DNA of 64,000 nt. It comes from Mucilaginibacter sp. PPCGB 2223 (GTDB lineage Bacteria; Bacteroidota; Bacteroidia; Sphingobacteriales; Sphingobacteriaceae). Where the stretch lies: the NCBI RefSeq assembly GCF_001705515.1, contig NZ_MDJS01000002.1, positions 682,001 through 746,000 of the forward strand. Direction: 5' to 3'. The notes beneath the pieces were generated by a model. It worked only from the letters and a program-made list of their open reading frames with translations, had not been told where the DNA came from and did not search any database. The position numbers and the translations under genes were made by a program. Shown in pieces: positions 45,101 to 54,536 of this stretch; the stretch's first letter is position 1; each line of letters starts with the position of its first letter.

Positions 45101-46558
45101 ATGTCAAAATTTTACACTGGTGTTTTCGCGCTTTCATGTTTAGTGTTGTGTGCAACTGTTGCAAAGCCGCAAGTCCCGGCTTATTCGGCAGCGAATAAAA
45201 CTGTTAAGGTTTATACAACAGCTAAGGGGACTGACTATCGCCTCACGCAAACCGAAACCTTAAAATTTACCGATAAGCCCCAGCCGCTCGAAACGGAGAT
45301 CTGTGTGTTTGTCGACCCGGCCAAAACCTTCCAGACGATACTGGGCATTGGCAGCGCTTTGACCGATGCCTCTGCCGAAACCTTCTACAAATTGCCCAAG
45401 GCTGTCCAGAAAGAATTTTTAACCGCCTTTTACGATCGCGAAAAAGGGATAGGCTATACGCTTGCGCGGACTAATATCCAGAGCTGCGATTTTTCGAGCG
45501 ATTCGTACAGCTATGTAGCTGCTCAGGACGCAGCTTTAAAAAGTTTTAGTATCAGCCACGACATGAAATATCGTGTGCCCTTTATAAAAGAAGCGATTGC
45601 CGCCGCCGGTGGTAAGCTTACGCTCTTTGCCTCGCCCTGGAGCCCGCCCGCCTGGATGAAAGATAATAATGATGTGCTACACGGCGGTAAATTAAAACCT
45701 GAGTACATGCAAAGCTGGGCCAATTTTTTTGTGAAGTTTATCAATGCCTATCAAAAACAGGGGATCCCGGTTTGGGGTGTAACCGTGCAGAACGAACCGA
45801 TGGCAAAGCAAAAATGGGAATCGTGCGTATTTACAGCCGAAGACGAGCGCGATTTTATAAAAAAATATTTAGGCCCGACACTATCAAAATCAAATGTAGC
45901 AGCCACCAAACTCATTGCCTGGGATCATAACCGCGACCTGGTTTACCAGCAGGCCAGCACCATGCTCGAGGATAAAGATGCCGCCGGATACATCTGGGGG
46001 ATAGGCTACCACTGGTACGAAACCTGGACAGGCAGCGCTATGCAGTTTGATAACGTTCGCCGCGTTGCGGATGCTTTCCCAGACAAGCATTTGCTGTTTA
46101 CCGAGGGCTGCATCGAGAGATTTGATATGGCGCGCGTTAACGATTGGGCGCTGGGCGAAAAATACGGGCAGTCCATCATTCACGACTTTAATAACGGCAC
46201 CGTTGGCTGGACGGATTGGAACATTTTGCTCGATGAGCAGGGCGGCCCCAACCACGTCGGCAACTACTGCTTCGCGCCGGTACACGCCGATACGCAAACC
46301 GGCAAACTGATCTACACCAATATTTACTACTACCTGGGGCAGTTCTCCAAATTTATCCGCCCGGGCGATAAACGCATCGTAAGTTCATCAAACCGCGATA
46401 AGCTGTTAACCACGGCGTTTAAAAACGCCCTGGGCAAGCTAACTGTGGTGGTGATGAATAGCAGCGACGACAAGATTGCTTACAACCTGATTATTAAAAA
46501 CAAGGGCACGGTAGTCAACAGCCTTCCGCATTCGATCAGTACGTTAATCATCGATTAA
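45101..46558 (+). CDS. Glycoside hydrolase family 30 (glucosylceramidase / beta-1,6-glucanase type)
   Basis: 485 residues from the ATG at 45101, chosen because a predicted promoter lies just upstream and a signal peptide begins there (SKFYTGVFALSCLVLCATVA). The GH30 barrel shows FQTILGIGSALTDASAETF near the start. The acid/base is Glu232 in GVTVQNEPMA and the nucleophile is Glu335 in LLFTEGCIE. A C-terminal beta domain ends in LPHSISTLIID. Bacterial members of this subfamily act on beta-1,6-glucan or beta-glucosides. It is first in a five-gene operon; the next GH30 begins directly after its stop. Confidence 0.93.
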   Translation: MSKFYTGVFALSCLVLCATVAKPQVPAYSAANKTVKVYTTAKGTDYRLTQTETLKFTDKPQPLETEICVFVDPAKTFQTILGIGSALTDASAETFYKLPKAVQKEFLTAFYDREKGIGYTLARTNIQSCDFSSDSYSYVAAQDAALKSFSISHDMKYRVPFIKEAIAAAGGKLTLFASPWSPPAWMKDNNDVLHGGKLKPEYMQSWANFFVKFINAYQKQGIPVWGVTVQNEPMAKQKWESCVFTAEDERDFIKKYLGPTLSKSNVAATKLIAWDHNRDLVYQQASTMLEDKDAAGYIWGIGYHWYETWTGSAMQFDNVRRVADAFPDKHLLFTEGCIERFDMARVNDWALGEKYGQSIIHDFNNGTVGWTDWNILLDEQGGPNHVGNYCFAPVHADTQTGKLIYTNIYYYLGQFSKFIRPGDKRIVSSSNRDKLLTTAFKNALGKLTVVVMNSSDDKIAYNLIIKNKGTVVNSLPHSISTLIID

Positions 46559-47983
46559 ATGAGCGATATTAAAAAGATAGTTGCTATACAAAGGATACTT
46601 GCTATATTTTGTATACTAATAGCCCGACAGGGGTATGCACAAAAGCCAATCAAGGCAGATGTATGGCTGACGAATCCCGACCGCTCGGCTTTATTTACGC
46701 AGCAAAAGGATGCCCTGGTGTTTAAAATGGGTAAAACTACGCTGCCAACCATCAACGTTAAGATGGACAGCACCTTCCAGGCCATCGATGGTTTTGGGTT
46801 TGCGTTAACCGGCGGCAGCGCCATGCACATCATCAGGATGGATGCCGTGGCGCGTGCTACACTGCTTAAAGAGTTATTTAGCACGAAAGATAACAATATC
46901 GGCCTGAGCTATCTGAGGGTAAGCATCGGCGCGTCGGACCTCAATGATCATGTATTTTCATACGATGACCTGCCTGCCGGAGAAACCGATCCTGAACTAA
47001 AGCATTTTGACCTTGGCCCCGATAAAACCGATGTGATACCAGTTTTAAAGGAAATACTGGCCATCAATCCCAAAATAAAGATACTCGGTTCGCCATGGTC
47101 GGCGCCGGTGTGGATGAAAACCAATGGCGATACCCGTGGGGGCAGTTTAAAACCTGAAGCTTATAAAGCTTACGCCGATTACCTGGTAAAATACATCAAA
47201 GGCATGAAAGCCAATGGCATCGCCATCGATGCGATCACTGTGCAGAACGAACCTTTGCACCCCGGCAATAACCCAAGCATGGTTTTGCAGCCCGAAGAAG
47301 AGCTGGCTTTTGTGAAGAATAACCTTGGTCCGGCTTTCGAGGCAGCGGGAGTTAAAACTAAAATCATTATTTACGACCATAATGCCGACCGCCCCGACTA
47401 TCCTATCACCATATTGAACGATCCCGGCGCGGCTAAATACATAGATGGTTCGGCCTTTCACTTATATCGCGGCGAAATCGAGGCATTAAGCAAGGTGCAC
47501 GCTGCTCATCCCGATAAAGGGCTGTACTTTACCGAGCAGATGGTGATCGACGGGCGCGATTCGTCAAAACTGAAAGTGGCTTCGCCGGTTGAGCGTTTGT
47601 TCATCGGCGCTACACGCAACTGGTGCAGAAACGTCCTGGAGTGGAACCTGGCTGCTGATCCGCAGAACCAACCCCATACAGACCGCGGCGGCTGCCCGAT
47701 GTGCCAGGGCGCGATAACTATCGATAAAAATAAGGTGACCCGTAACGTGGCCTATTATGCTATGGCACATGCTTCAAAGTTTGTGCGGCCCGGCTCGGTG
47801 CGGGTGGCATCTGATATCCCTGCGGGTTTACCCAACGTAGTATTTAAAACACCCGATAATAAAAAAGTGCTTATTGTAGCGAATACCGGCCAAACGGCGC
47901 AAACATTTAACATCGGCTACGGGCTCAATTATGCTACTGCCACCCTGAACGCAGGCGCGGTGGCAACTTACATCTGGCAATAA
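46559..47983 (+). CDS. Second glycoside hydrolase family 30 enzyme
   Basis: 474 residues; the ATG follows the preceding stop with no gap. The signal peptide is VAIQRILAIFCILIARQGYAQ. The opening FQAIDGFGFALTGGSAMHI is the GH30 pattern, with acid/base Glu231 in ITVQNEPLHPGN and nucleophile Glu326 in LYFTEQMV. It is clearly diverged from its neighbour, so the pair probably splits the work, for example internal cleavage by one and end trimming by the other. That split is inference. Expected location is periplasm or cell surface. Confidence 0.93.
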   Translation: MSDIKKIVAIQRILAIFCILIARQGYAQKPIKADVWLTNPDRSALFTQQKDALVFKMGKTTLPTINVKMDSTFQAIDGFGFALTGGSAMHIIRMDAVARATLLKELFSTKDNNIGLSYLRVSIGASDLNDHVFSYDDLPAGETDPELKHFDLGPDKTDVIPVLKEILAINPKIKILGSPWSAPVWMKTNGDTRGGSLKPEAYKAYADYLVKYIKGMKANGIAIDAITVQNEPLHPGNNPSMVLQPEEELAFVKNNLGPAFEAAGVKTKIIIYDHNADRPDYPITILNDPGAAKYIDGSAFHLYRGEIEALSKVHAAHPDKGLYFTEQMVIDGRDSSKLKVASPVERLFIGATRNWCRNVLEWNLAADPQNQPHTDRGGCPMCQGAITIDKNKVTRNVAYYAMAHASKFVRPGSVRVASDIPAGLPNVVFKTPDNKKVLIVANTGQTAQTFNIGYGLNYATATLNAGAVATYIWQ

Positions 47984-47996
47984 AAAACTAAAAACA

Positions 47997-49748
47997 ATGG
48001 CGGTTAAAAAACTAAACCATTTTAAAATAACAGCGGCAATCATATTGGCTTGTCTGCAGGCCAACGCACAAGGCTTTTTAAAGGCGAAAGGTAAAGTGAT
48101 AGCTGATGAAAAAGGCAATACATTTATCCTTCGCGGGATGGGTTTGGGCGGATGGATGCTGCAGGAAGGTTATATGTTCCGGCTATCGAACGTTGGTCAG
48201 CAATATAAGATCAAAGCCGGGATACAAAGTTTGATCGGTCCGGAAAAAACCGCCGCGTTTTACAATCAGTGGCTGGCGACCGAAACCCGCAAGGTGGATA
48301 TCGATTCGATGGCCCGATGGGGCTTTAACTCCATCCGCCTGCCGATGCATTATGCCCTGTATACGTTGCCGGTCGACCAGGAGCCTGTTACAGGGCAAAA
48401 CACCTGGCTCGAGAAAGGTTTTGCTTTAACGGATAGCCTGCTCAAATGGTGCGCCGCCAACAAAATGTACCTGATACTCGATCTGCACGCCTGCCCGGGC
48501 GGCGAAGGTAACGACCTGCCGATCTCCGATCGCGACCCTTCAAAACCTTCGCTATGGCAAAGCGAGGCTAATCAGCAAAAGATGATCGCGCTTTGGCGCA
48601 AACTGGCCGAACGTTATGCCGATCAGCCCTATATTGGCGGTTATGATATCATCAACGAACCCAACTGGGGTTTTGACGATCCGAAAGATATCCGCGGCAC
48701 GAACGAGAAAACCAACGCGCCGTTGAAAAAGCTGATGATGGATATCACCAAGGCTATCCGCGAGGTGGATAAAAAACATATTATCATTATTGAAGGTAAC
48801 GGCTTTGGCAACAATTACAACGGCCTGTTACCAACCTGGGATAACAATATGGTGCTGAGCTTCCACAAATACGGCAACTTTAATACGCAGGGTGCCATAC
48901 AGCATTTTCTCGATCTGAGCGAACAATACAATGTGCCGCTGTGGATGGGCGAATCGGGCGAAAACTCCAATACCTGGTTTACCGAAGCAATCGGTTTAGT
49001 CGAAAGTCGCAACATCGGCTGGAGTTGGTGGCAATTGAAAAAGATGGGGATCAATAATCCGCTCGAGATCAAACAACCCGCCAACTACCAAAAGTTTTTA
49101 GACTATATGGGCGGCAAAGGCGAAAAACCAACACAGGCCGAGGCCAACGCTATTCTGGACGAATTGCTGCACAACATCCGGCTCGAAAACAACGTGTACC
49201 ACAAGGACGTGACCGATGCGATGTTCCGCCAGGTGCATTCGGCGAAAGCCAAACCTTTTAAGGCCAATATCATTACCGCAAATACCACGATCAACGCGGT
49301 CGACTACGATCTTGGCCCGCAGCGCGTAGCTTATTACGATAAGGATACCAGCAGCTACCAGTACACGCCCGATGTAAAGACCCAGGGCAACCGGGGCCAT
49401 GCCTACCGTAATGATGGCGTTGATATTGAACGCGATGCCGATGGTTACCACATTTTCAGCATTGAGGATGGTGAGTGGTTACAGTACACTGTTAATGTAA
49501 AAAAGGCAGGGACTTACACACTGAAGTTTTCGATAGCATCGGGTTCTGATGCCGGCAAACTATCGCTGGCGAAAAACGGAACTTCGGCTGGAAAGGTCAT
49601 AGCGTTACCAAATACCGGCGGCGATCAAAGTTGGCAAACTGCCGAACTGAAAGATATTCATTTAAAAGCTGGAACAAATGCCTTGAAAATTACAGCCGAA
49701 ACAGGAGGGTTTAACCTAAAAAGCATTCAATTTTTACAGGATAAATGA
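47997..49748 (+). CDS. Glycoside hydrolase family 5 enzyme with C-terminal CBM6-like domain
   Basis: 583 residues with a signal peptide (ITAAIILACLQANAQ). The GH5 barrel (about 20-400) opens with FILRGMGLGGWMLQEGYM. The acid/base is Glu221 in YDIINEPNWGF and the nucleophile Glu319 in LWMGESGEN. The C-terminal part (about 435-583, with NDGVDIERDADGYHI and GEWLQYTVNVKKAGTYTL) resembles a family 6 carbohydrate-binding module. Such GH5 enzymes act on beta-linked glucans or mannans; with GH30 neighbours a beta-glucan is more likely. It overlaps the ThuA-like gene by four bases (ATGA). Confidence 0.92.
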   Translation: MAVKKLNHFKITAAIILACLQANAQGFLKAKGKVIADEKGNTFILRGMGLGGWMLQEGYMFRLSNVGQQYKIKAGIQSLIGPEKTAAFYNQWLATETRKVDIDSMARWGFNSIRLPMHYALYTLPVDQEPVTGQNTWLEKGFALTDSLLKWCAANKMYLILDLHACPGGEGNDLPISDRDPSKPSLWQSEANQQKMIALWRKLAERYADQPYIGGYDIINEPNWGFDDPKDIRGTNEKTNAPLKKLMMDITKAIREVDKKHIIIIEGNGFGNNYNGLLPTWDNNMVLSFHKYGNFNTQGAIQHFLDLSEQYNVPLWMGESGENSNTWFTEAIGLVESRNIGWSWWQLKKMGINNPLEIKQPANYQKFLDYMGGKGEKPTQAEANAILDELLHNIRLENNVYHKDVTDAMFRQVHSAKAKPFKANIITANTTINAVDYDLGPQRVAYYDKDTSSYQYTPDVKTQGNRGHAYRNDGVDIERDADGYHIFSIEDGEWLQYTVNVKKAGTYTLKFSIASGSDAGKLSLAKNGTSAGKVIALPNTGGDQSWQTAELKDIHLKAGTNALKITAETGGFNLKSIQFLQDK

Positions 49749-50497
49749 AGAAAGCTACCCTGATCTGTGTCTTTTTACTTGCCTTTTGCGCACCGGTATT
49801 TGCTGCGCCCAGGTTCAGGGTGCTGGCTTTGTACGAGAACGGCGGACACCACCTGGCTTACTCGAAAGTAGCTAAAGTATGGCTGGATAAACTGGCCGCC
49901 GATAACAATTTCAGGATCGATTATATTACCCAAACCGACAGCATCGACGATGCCTATTTAGGCAGATATCAGCTTTTCATCCAGCTGGATTACCCGCCTT
50001 ATGCCTGGAAAGACAAAGCGGTGAAAGCTTTCGAAAAATACATCACCGAAGGACGTGGCGGTTGGATAGGTTTTCATCATGCAACATTGCTGGGCGAGTT
50101 CGACGGTTACCCCATGTGGCAATGGTTTTCGGGTTTTATGGGCGGTATCAGGTTTAAAAACTATATTCCCGGCTTTGCAGATGGCAGGGTGAAGGTGGAA
50201 GATAAACAACATCCGGCAATGCGCGGCGTGCCGGCATCGTTCACCATTAAAAAAGAGGAGTGGTACAGTTACGATAAAAGCCCTCGGCCCGATGTGCATG
50301 TCATCGCCAGCGTGGATGAATCGACCTACATGCCCGATTCGGATGTGAAGATGGGCGATCACCCGGTAATCTGGAGCAACCCGGATGTAAAGGCGCGCAA
50401 CGTGTATATTTTTATGGGCCACTCGCCCGATCTGTTTACCGACGAAAACTATAAACTGATATTTAAAAATGCCATATTCTGGGCGGCATCAAAATGA
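49745..50497 (+). CDS. ThuA-like domain protein, secreted
   Basis: 250 residues with a signal peptide (KKATLICVFLLAFCAPVFAAP). The mature part is one ThuA-like domain (glutamine-amidotransferase-like fold): RVLALYENGGHHLAYSKVAK, GRGGWIGFHHATLLGEFDGYP and HPVIWSNPDVKARNVYIFMGHSPDL. ThuA-type proteins accompany many Bacteroidota sugar operons, and some belong to pathways that process 3-keto-glycosides; the exact reaction here is unknown. It overlaps the neighbouring genes by four bases at both ends. Confidence 0.88.
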   Translation: MKKATLICVFLLAFCAPVFAAPRFRVLALYENGGHHLAYSKVAKVWLDKLAADNNFRIDYITQTDSIDDAYLGRYQLFIQLDYPPYAWKDKAVKAFEKYITEGRGGWIGFHHATLLGEFDGYPMWQWFSGFMGGIRFKNYIPGFADGRVKVEDKQHPAMRGVPASFTIKKEEWYSYDKSPRPDVHVIASVDESTYMPDSDVKMGDHPVIWSNPDVKARNVYIFMGHSPDLFTDENYKLIFKNAIFWAASK

Positions 50498-52254
50498 AAG
50501 TATTTAAAACCGGTTTGATAGGGATAATGGCCGTGCTGTCAATACAGTGCCTTGCACAGCCTGTTATCTACGTCAATCAGGTTGGTTTTGATACGCACAG
50601 CCCCAAAATTGCGGTTGTGGCTCTGGATGCAGGCGATAAAGTATCGCAATTTCATGTTGTTAATACAATAAACAGTAAAATAGTTTTCGGTGGTAAATTA
50701 GGAAAATCCCAAAAGATAGAAGAGTGGATACCCGGCAAACTGTTCTGCCGTGCCGATCTCTCTGCTTTCGACACACCCGGGCAATACAAATTGCAGGTAA
50801 CTGCTGCAGGTAAAAACTACTGGTCGGCGCCTTTCCAAATCGGTGATAACCTGCTGGCTAAACTTACCATCCCGGCTATTTTGCATTATTATCGCAACCA
50901 AAGGGCAAATACCCCGGCTGAGCTCGAAGCTGATAGCCATTTGCTGTTGTATGGCAGCGATCAACGTGTTGACCTGCATGGCGGCTGGTGCGATGCATCG
51001 GGAGATGTGAGCAAGTATTTTTCGCACCTGGCTTATGCCAACTACATGTCGCCGCAGCAAACGCCGCTCGTCACCTGGTCGTTGATTAATACCGCCGAAA
51101 AGTTGCCTAAACTACTCAGTAAATTGGGAGTGACGGATTCGATACGCGATGAAGCCTTTTGGGGAGCCGATTATATGATGCGTTGCCTGAGCAAGGAAGA
51201 TTATTTTTACATGATCGTTTTCAGTTACTTTAATAAAGATCCCAACGCGCGCCGGGTGGTAGGTTTGCACGCCAACAGCGTAACTACCAACGAATACCAA
51301 TGCGCTTTTCGCGAAGGTGGCGGCATGGCCATTGCTGCGCTTGCCCGCATATCCCAATGGAAAACACATGGCGAATATACCCAGGCGCAATACCTCGACG
51401 CTGCAAAAAGGGCATTTGCACACCTGCTGGTTAACAATACCAGGTACGATGATGATGGAAAGGAGAATATCATCGACGATTATTGTGCCCTGATGGCAGC
51501 TACCGAACTATGGAAAGCCACCGGCAATGAACTTTATGCTGCCGAGGCACGTAAACGTGCGGGTAAGCTGGAGCAGCGCCTCACGCCATTTGGCTATTTT
51601 TCGGCTAATGATGCAGGGCGGCCTTATTGGCATGCCAGCGACGCCGGCTTACCCATTGTGGCGCTTTTGGGATATGCCGAAAAGGAAAGTGACGGTACGC
51701 TGCATCAACGGGCAGTAAACATGATAGAGCAGGCGCTCAACGATAATTTAGCTATAACGGGCCGCGTGATCAACCCGTTTGGTTATGCCCGGCAAACGTT
51801 CAGTTATAAAGGCACAGTCAAAGACGGGTTTTTTATCCCGCATGATAACGAAACAGGCTGGTGGTGGCAGGGCGAGAATGCCCGGTTAGGTTCGCTGGCA
51901 ACGGCAGCCCTTACCGGCCGGAAGGTTGCGAACGATGTTAAGCGAGGGGCGCTTTCGGCCTTTGCGTACAATCAACTGAACTGGATACTGGGGTGCAACC
52001 CATACAATATGTGTTTTATGTATGGTTTCGGCGTTAACAATGTGCCATACATGAGCAGTAATTTCGGACATGGCTCGCAGCGTGGCGGTATATCCAACGG
52101 CATAACCGGCAAAGAGGGTAACGGCGAAGGGAGAGGCATCGACTTTAAAACCAGCGCGCAAGGTAACGAGTGGCGCTGGACTGAGCAGTGGATACCACAT
52201 GCGGCCTGGTTTTTACAGGCTGTTACGGCTATGGCGGAGCACGACGGGAATTAG
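50494..52254 (+). CDS. Glycoside hydrolase family 9 enzyme with N-terminal Ig-like domain
   Basis: 586 residues. Signal peptide (KVFKTGLIGIMAVLSIQCLAQ), then a CelD_N-type Ig-like domain (about 22-108, starting PVIYVNQVGFDTHSPKIAVV), then the (alpha/alpha)6 catalytic domain. The usual GH9 base motif G-W-x-D-A-G-D appears as GGWCDASGDVSKYF, with one extra residue between the two aspartates. The C-terminal end has GNEWRWTEQWIPHAAWFLQAV, which should carry the catalytic acid. GH9 proteins cut beta-1,4-glucans or related beta-glycosides; the altered motif points to a less studied group. It is last in the GH30-GH9 operon. Confidence 0.88.
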   Translation: MKVFKTGLIGIMAVLSIQCLAQPVIYVNQVGFDTHSPKIAVVALDAGDKVSQFHVVNTINSKIVFGGKLGKSQKIEEWIPGKLFCRADLSAFDTPGQYKLQVTAAGKNYWSAPFQIGDNLLAKLTIPAILHYYRNQRANTPAELEADSHLLLYGSDQRVDLHGGWCDASGDVSKYFSHLAYANYMSPQQTPLVTWSLINTAEKLPKLLSKLGVTDSIRDEAFWGADYMMRCLSKEDYFYMIVFSYFNKDPNARRVVGLHANSVTTNEYQCAFREGGGMAIAALARISQWKTHGEYTQAQYLDAAKRAFAHLLVNNTRYDDDGKENIIDDYCALMAATELWKATGNELYAAEARKRAGKLEQRLTPFGYFSANDAGRPYWHASDAGLPIVALLGYAEKESDGTLHQRAVNMIEQALNDNLAITGRVINPFGYARQTFSYKGTVKDGFFIPHDNETGWWWQGENARLGSLATAALTGRKVANDVKRGALSAFAYNQLNWILGCNPYNMCFMYGFGVNNVPYMSSNFGHGSQRGGISNGITGKEGNGEGRGIDFKTSAQGNEWRWTEQWIPHAAWFLQAVTAMAEHDGN

Positions 52255-52481
52255 AGTTTTTTAGTTCATTACAGGCAGAGCAAAAGTGAAAATCTCCTCC
52301 TGATAATTAGCAAAACACACTTTAATTTGGTATATTTATTACTATTGCGAACTAATTACAGGCCGTTGCGACCGGCCCGTAAACCTGATAAACCAACAAC
52401 TGACCAATTATTGCCTGCTGTAACCAGGCTTTTTCGTAAATGTGTATGATGAATTTTTTTAACAGGAATCATGAAAAAGTA

Positions 52482-54536
52482 ATGCTTGTGAAAAGCCTCT
52501 TTGCATTGTTTTTGTTCATGATGTTCGCCAACCTCTCAAAGGCTCAAAATGTAGTTAAGATCGACGATAACGTTCCTCAGCACATTTTTTCGTATGGCGA
52601 GATCGAGTATCTTGAAGACCCCGAACGTGTTTTTACTTTTGATGAGATACGGAAGCCCGAAATGAGCGCCCGCTTTCAAAAGAGCCAGACTTATACGCCC
52701 AAATACTATAACGATAAATCTGTTTACTGGTACAAGATCCGCATCAAACAAACCAAAGCCTCGCGCAGGCACTGGATACTGGAGTTTTTTGATCAAACCA
52801 TAACCGATATTACCCTGTATGCGCCTGTGGGCGAAAACAATTTCCAGGTGTATAACTTCGGCAACAAGTATCACTTTGTAAAACGCGAATACAAACATAA
52901 AAACTTTACGGTCGACCTGGTTAACAATTCCGATTCGGTAGCTACCTATTACGTCAAGCTTTCGTCGACCCAGGCTGCTAATGTGATCATCGTACTGCGC
53001 GATATTCATCGCTTTATCGAATACGCGCTCGATGAGTACCTGATTTTTGGCTTGTTCTACGGCATGATCATCATTTTCAGCCTGTACAACCTGCTGATGT
53101 ATTTCGCCATCCGCAAAAGCCAGTACCTGTATTATGTACTATATAACCTGGGCGTAGGTTTTTACGAGATGTGCAGCGATGGCATAGCGTTTCAGTACAT
53201 CTGGCCCAACCAGCCCTGGCTCAACGAATATGCGGTAGGTATATCGCTGTTTTTAAGCACCATTTTCGGGCTGTTGTTTACTATTAACTTCCTGTACCTG
53301 CGTTCCAAAGCGCCAATGCTTTACAAAACCATTATTGGGCTCATTATTGCCGGATGCGGCTTTTTTGTGGTTTGTTTGTTTAACACACAATTATTCAGCT
53401 ACAAAATATTAGAAGCTATACCGTTATTATTTGCGTATTACTGCGGTTTTTACGTATTGAAACGCGGTTATGGCCTGGCAAGGTTTTATGTAATTGGTTA
53501 TACCTTTTTGCTGATCGGCTTTACCATCAAGATACTATTGTTTTTAAATGTGCCCTGGCTGCCTTACGGACCTGTTACGCACTATAGCCTGAGCTTTTGT
53601 TTTGTTATCGAAATGATCCTGGTGTCTTTTGCGATAGGCGATAGTATACGCCAAATGCGTAAACGTAAGGATTATGTACATAAACGCATGATCAAGCAGC
53701 TGCAGATCAACGATGAACTGAAAGACACGCTGAACAAGGAGCTAAGCTCGCTGGTAGCCCAGCGCACCGAAGAGGTGGTTGAAAAGGCGCATGTGATCGA
53801 AAAACAAAACCAGGAGCTTTCGGCCATGAATAAACGCATGATCAAGCAGCTGCAGATCAACGATGAACTGAAAGACACGCTGAACAAGGAGCTAAGCTCG
53901 CTGGTAGCCCAGCGCACCGAAGAGGTGGTTGAAAAGGCGCATGTGATCGAAAAACAAAACCAGGAGCTTTCGGCCATGAACCAGCTGCTGAAGGAGCAGG
54001 CCGAGAATATTTCGCGCATGAACGTGCTCTTAGAGGCCGATAACCAGGAGTTGCACGTCAATATTGAAAAGGTGACCAGGGCACGCGTCATGTCGCAGGA
54101 TGTTGATTTCAGCGAATTCAGCAAGATCTATCCCGACAGGGAAGCCTGTTTTAAGTTCTTGTCCGAATTGAAATGGGCCAACGGTTATGCCTGCAAAAAA
54201 TGCGGAAATACCAATTACCTGGCAGGTTTTTTACCTTACAGTCGCAGGTGCACCAAATGCCGGTATGATGAATCGGTTATAGCCAATACGTTGTTCCAGA
54301 ACTCGAAGATACCCATTAATAAAAGCTTTTACATGCTGTTCCTGATCTATTCATCCAAAGGGAACATATCATCGCATAAATTATCCGAGATTCTGTCGAT
54401 AAGGCAAAGCACCTGCTGGTCGTACGGTGGCAAGATTAAAAAGGTGATGGAAGAACGCAAAAAGGAGCTTAAGAACGCAGGCGAACAGGGCTGGAGCAAA
54501 TTGGTGCTCGATCATCACGAAAAATCCGAACATTGA
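52482..54536 (+). CDS. 7TM-DISM sensor protein fused to a transposase-type zinc ribbon
   Basis: 684 residues from the ATG at 52482, which begins the signal peptide (LVKSLFALFLFMMFANLSKAQ); an in-frame ATG at 52440 is possible. A 7TMR-DISMED2-like periplasmic domain (about 30-180) and seven membrane helices (about 190-395) follow. Then comes a cytoplasmic coiled coil (about 400-560) containing two identical 50-residue units. The end (about 555-684) has CKKCGN...RCTKCRYDESV, a four-cysteine zinc ribbon of the kind at the N-terminus of IS1595-type transposases, followed by a helical YSSKGNISSHKLSEILSIRQSTCW segment. The transposase catalytic domain is absent. Likely a membrane-bound regulator of the flanking glycan genes, which is inference from position. 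Confidence 0.85.
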   Translation: MLVKSLFALFLFMMFANLSKAQNVVKIDDNVPQHIFSYGEIEYLEDPERVFTFDEIRKPEMSARFQKSQTYTPKYYNDKSVYWYKIRIKQTKASRRHWILEFFDQTITDITLYAPVGENNFQVYNFGNKYHFVKREYKHKNFTVDLVNNSDSVATYYVKLSSTQAANVIIVLRDIHRFIEYALDEYLIFGLFYGMIIIFSLYNLLMYFAIRKSQYLYYVLYNLGVGFYEMCSDGIAFQYIWPNQPWLNEYAVGISLFLSTIFGLLFTINFLYLRSKAPMLYKTIIGLIIAGCGFFVVCLFNTQLFSYKILEAIPLLFAYYCGFYVLKRGYGLARFYVIGYTFLLIGFTIKILLFLNVPWLPYGPVTHYSLSFCFVIEMILVSFAIGDSIRQMRKRKDYVHKRMIKQLQINDELKDTLNKELSSLVAQRTEEVVEKAHVIEKQNQELSAMNKRMIKQLQINDELKDTLNKELSSLVAQRTEEVVEKAHVIEKQNQELSAMNQLLKEQAENISRMNVLLEADNQELHVNIEKVTRARVMSQDVDFSEFSKIYPDREACFKFLSELKWANGYACKKCGNTNYLAGFLPYSRRCTKCRYDESVIANTLFQNSKIPINKSFYMLFLIYSSKGNISSHKLSEILSIRQSTCWSYGGKIKKVMEERKKELKNAGEQGWSKLVLDHHEKSEH
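53680..53979 (+). repeat. Exact 150-bp tandem duplication inside the sensor gene
   Basis: Units 53680-53829 and 53830-53979 are identical base for base, encoding two copies of a 50-residue coiled-coil segment that begins KRMIKQLQINDELK and ends NQELSAMN. The frame is kept. The identity implies a very recent duplication or an assembly artefact. Confidence 0.95.

Noticed and set aside
54090..54536. Insertion sequence or transposase gene
   Set aside because: Only the zinc-ribbon part is present, fused in frame to the sensor; no catalytic domain or terminal inverted repeats are visible.
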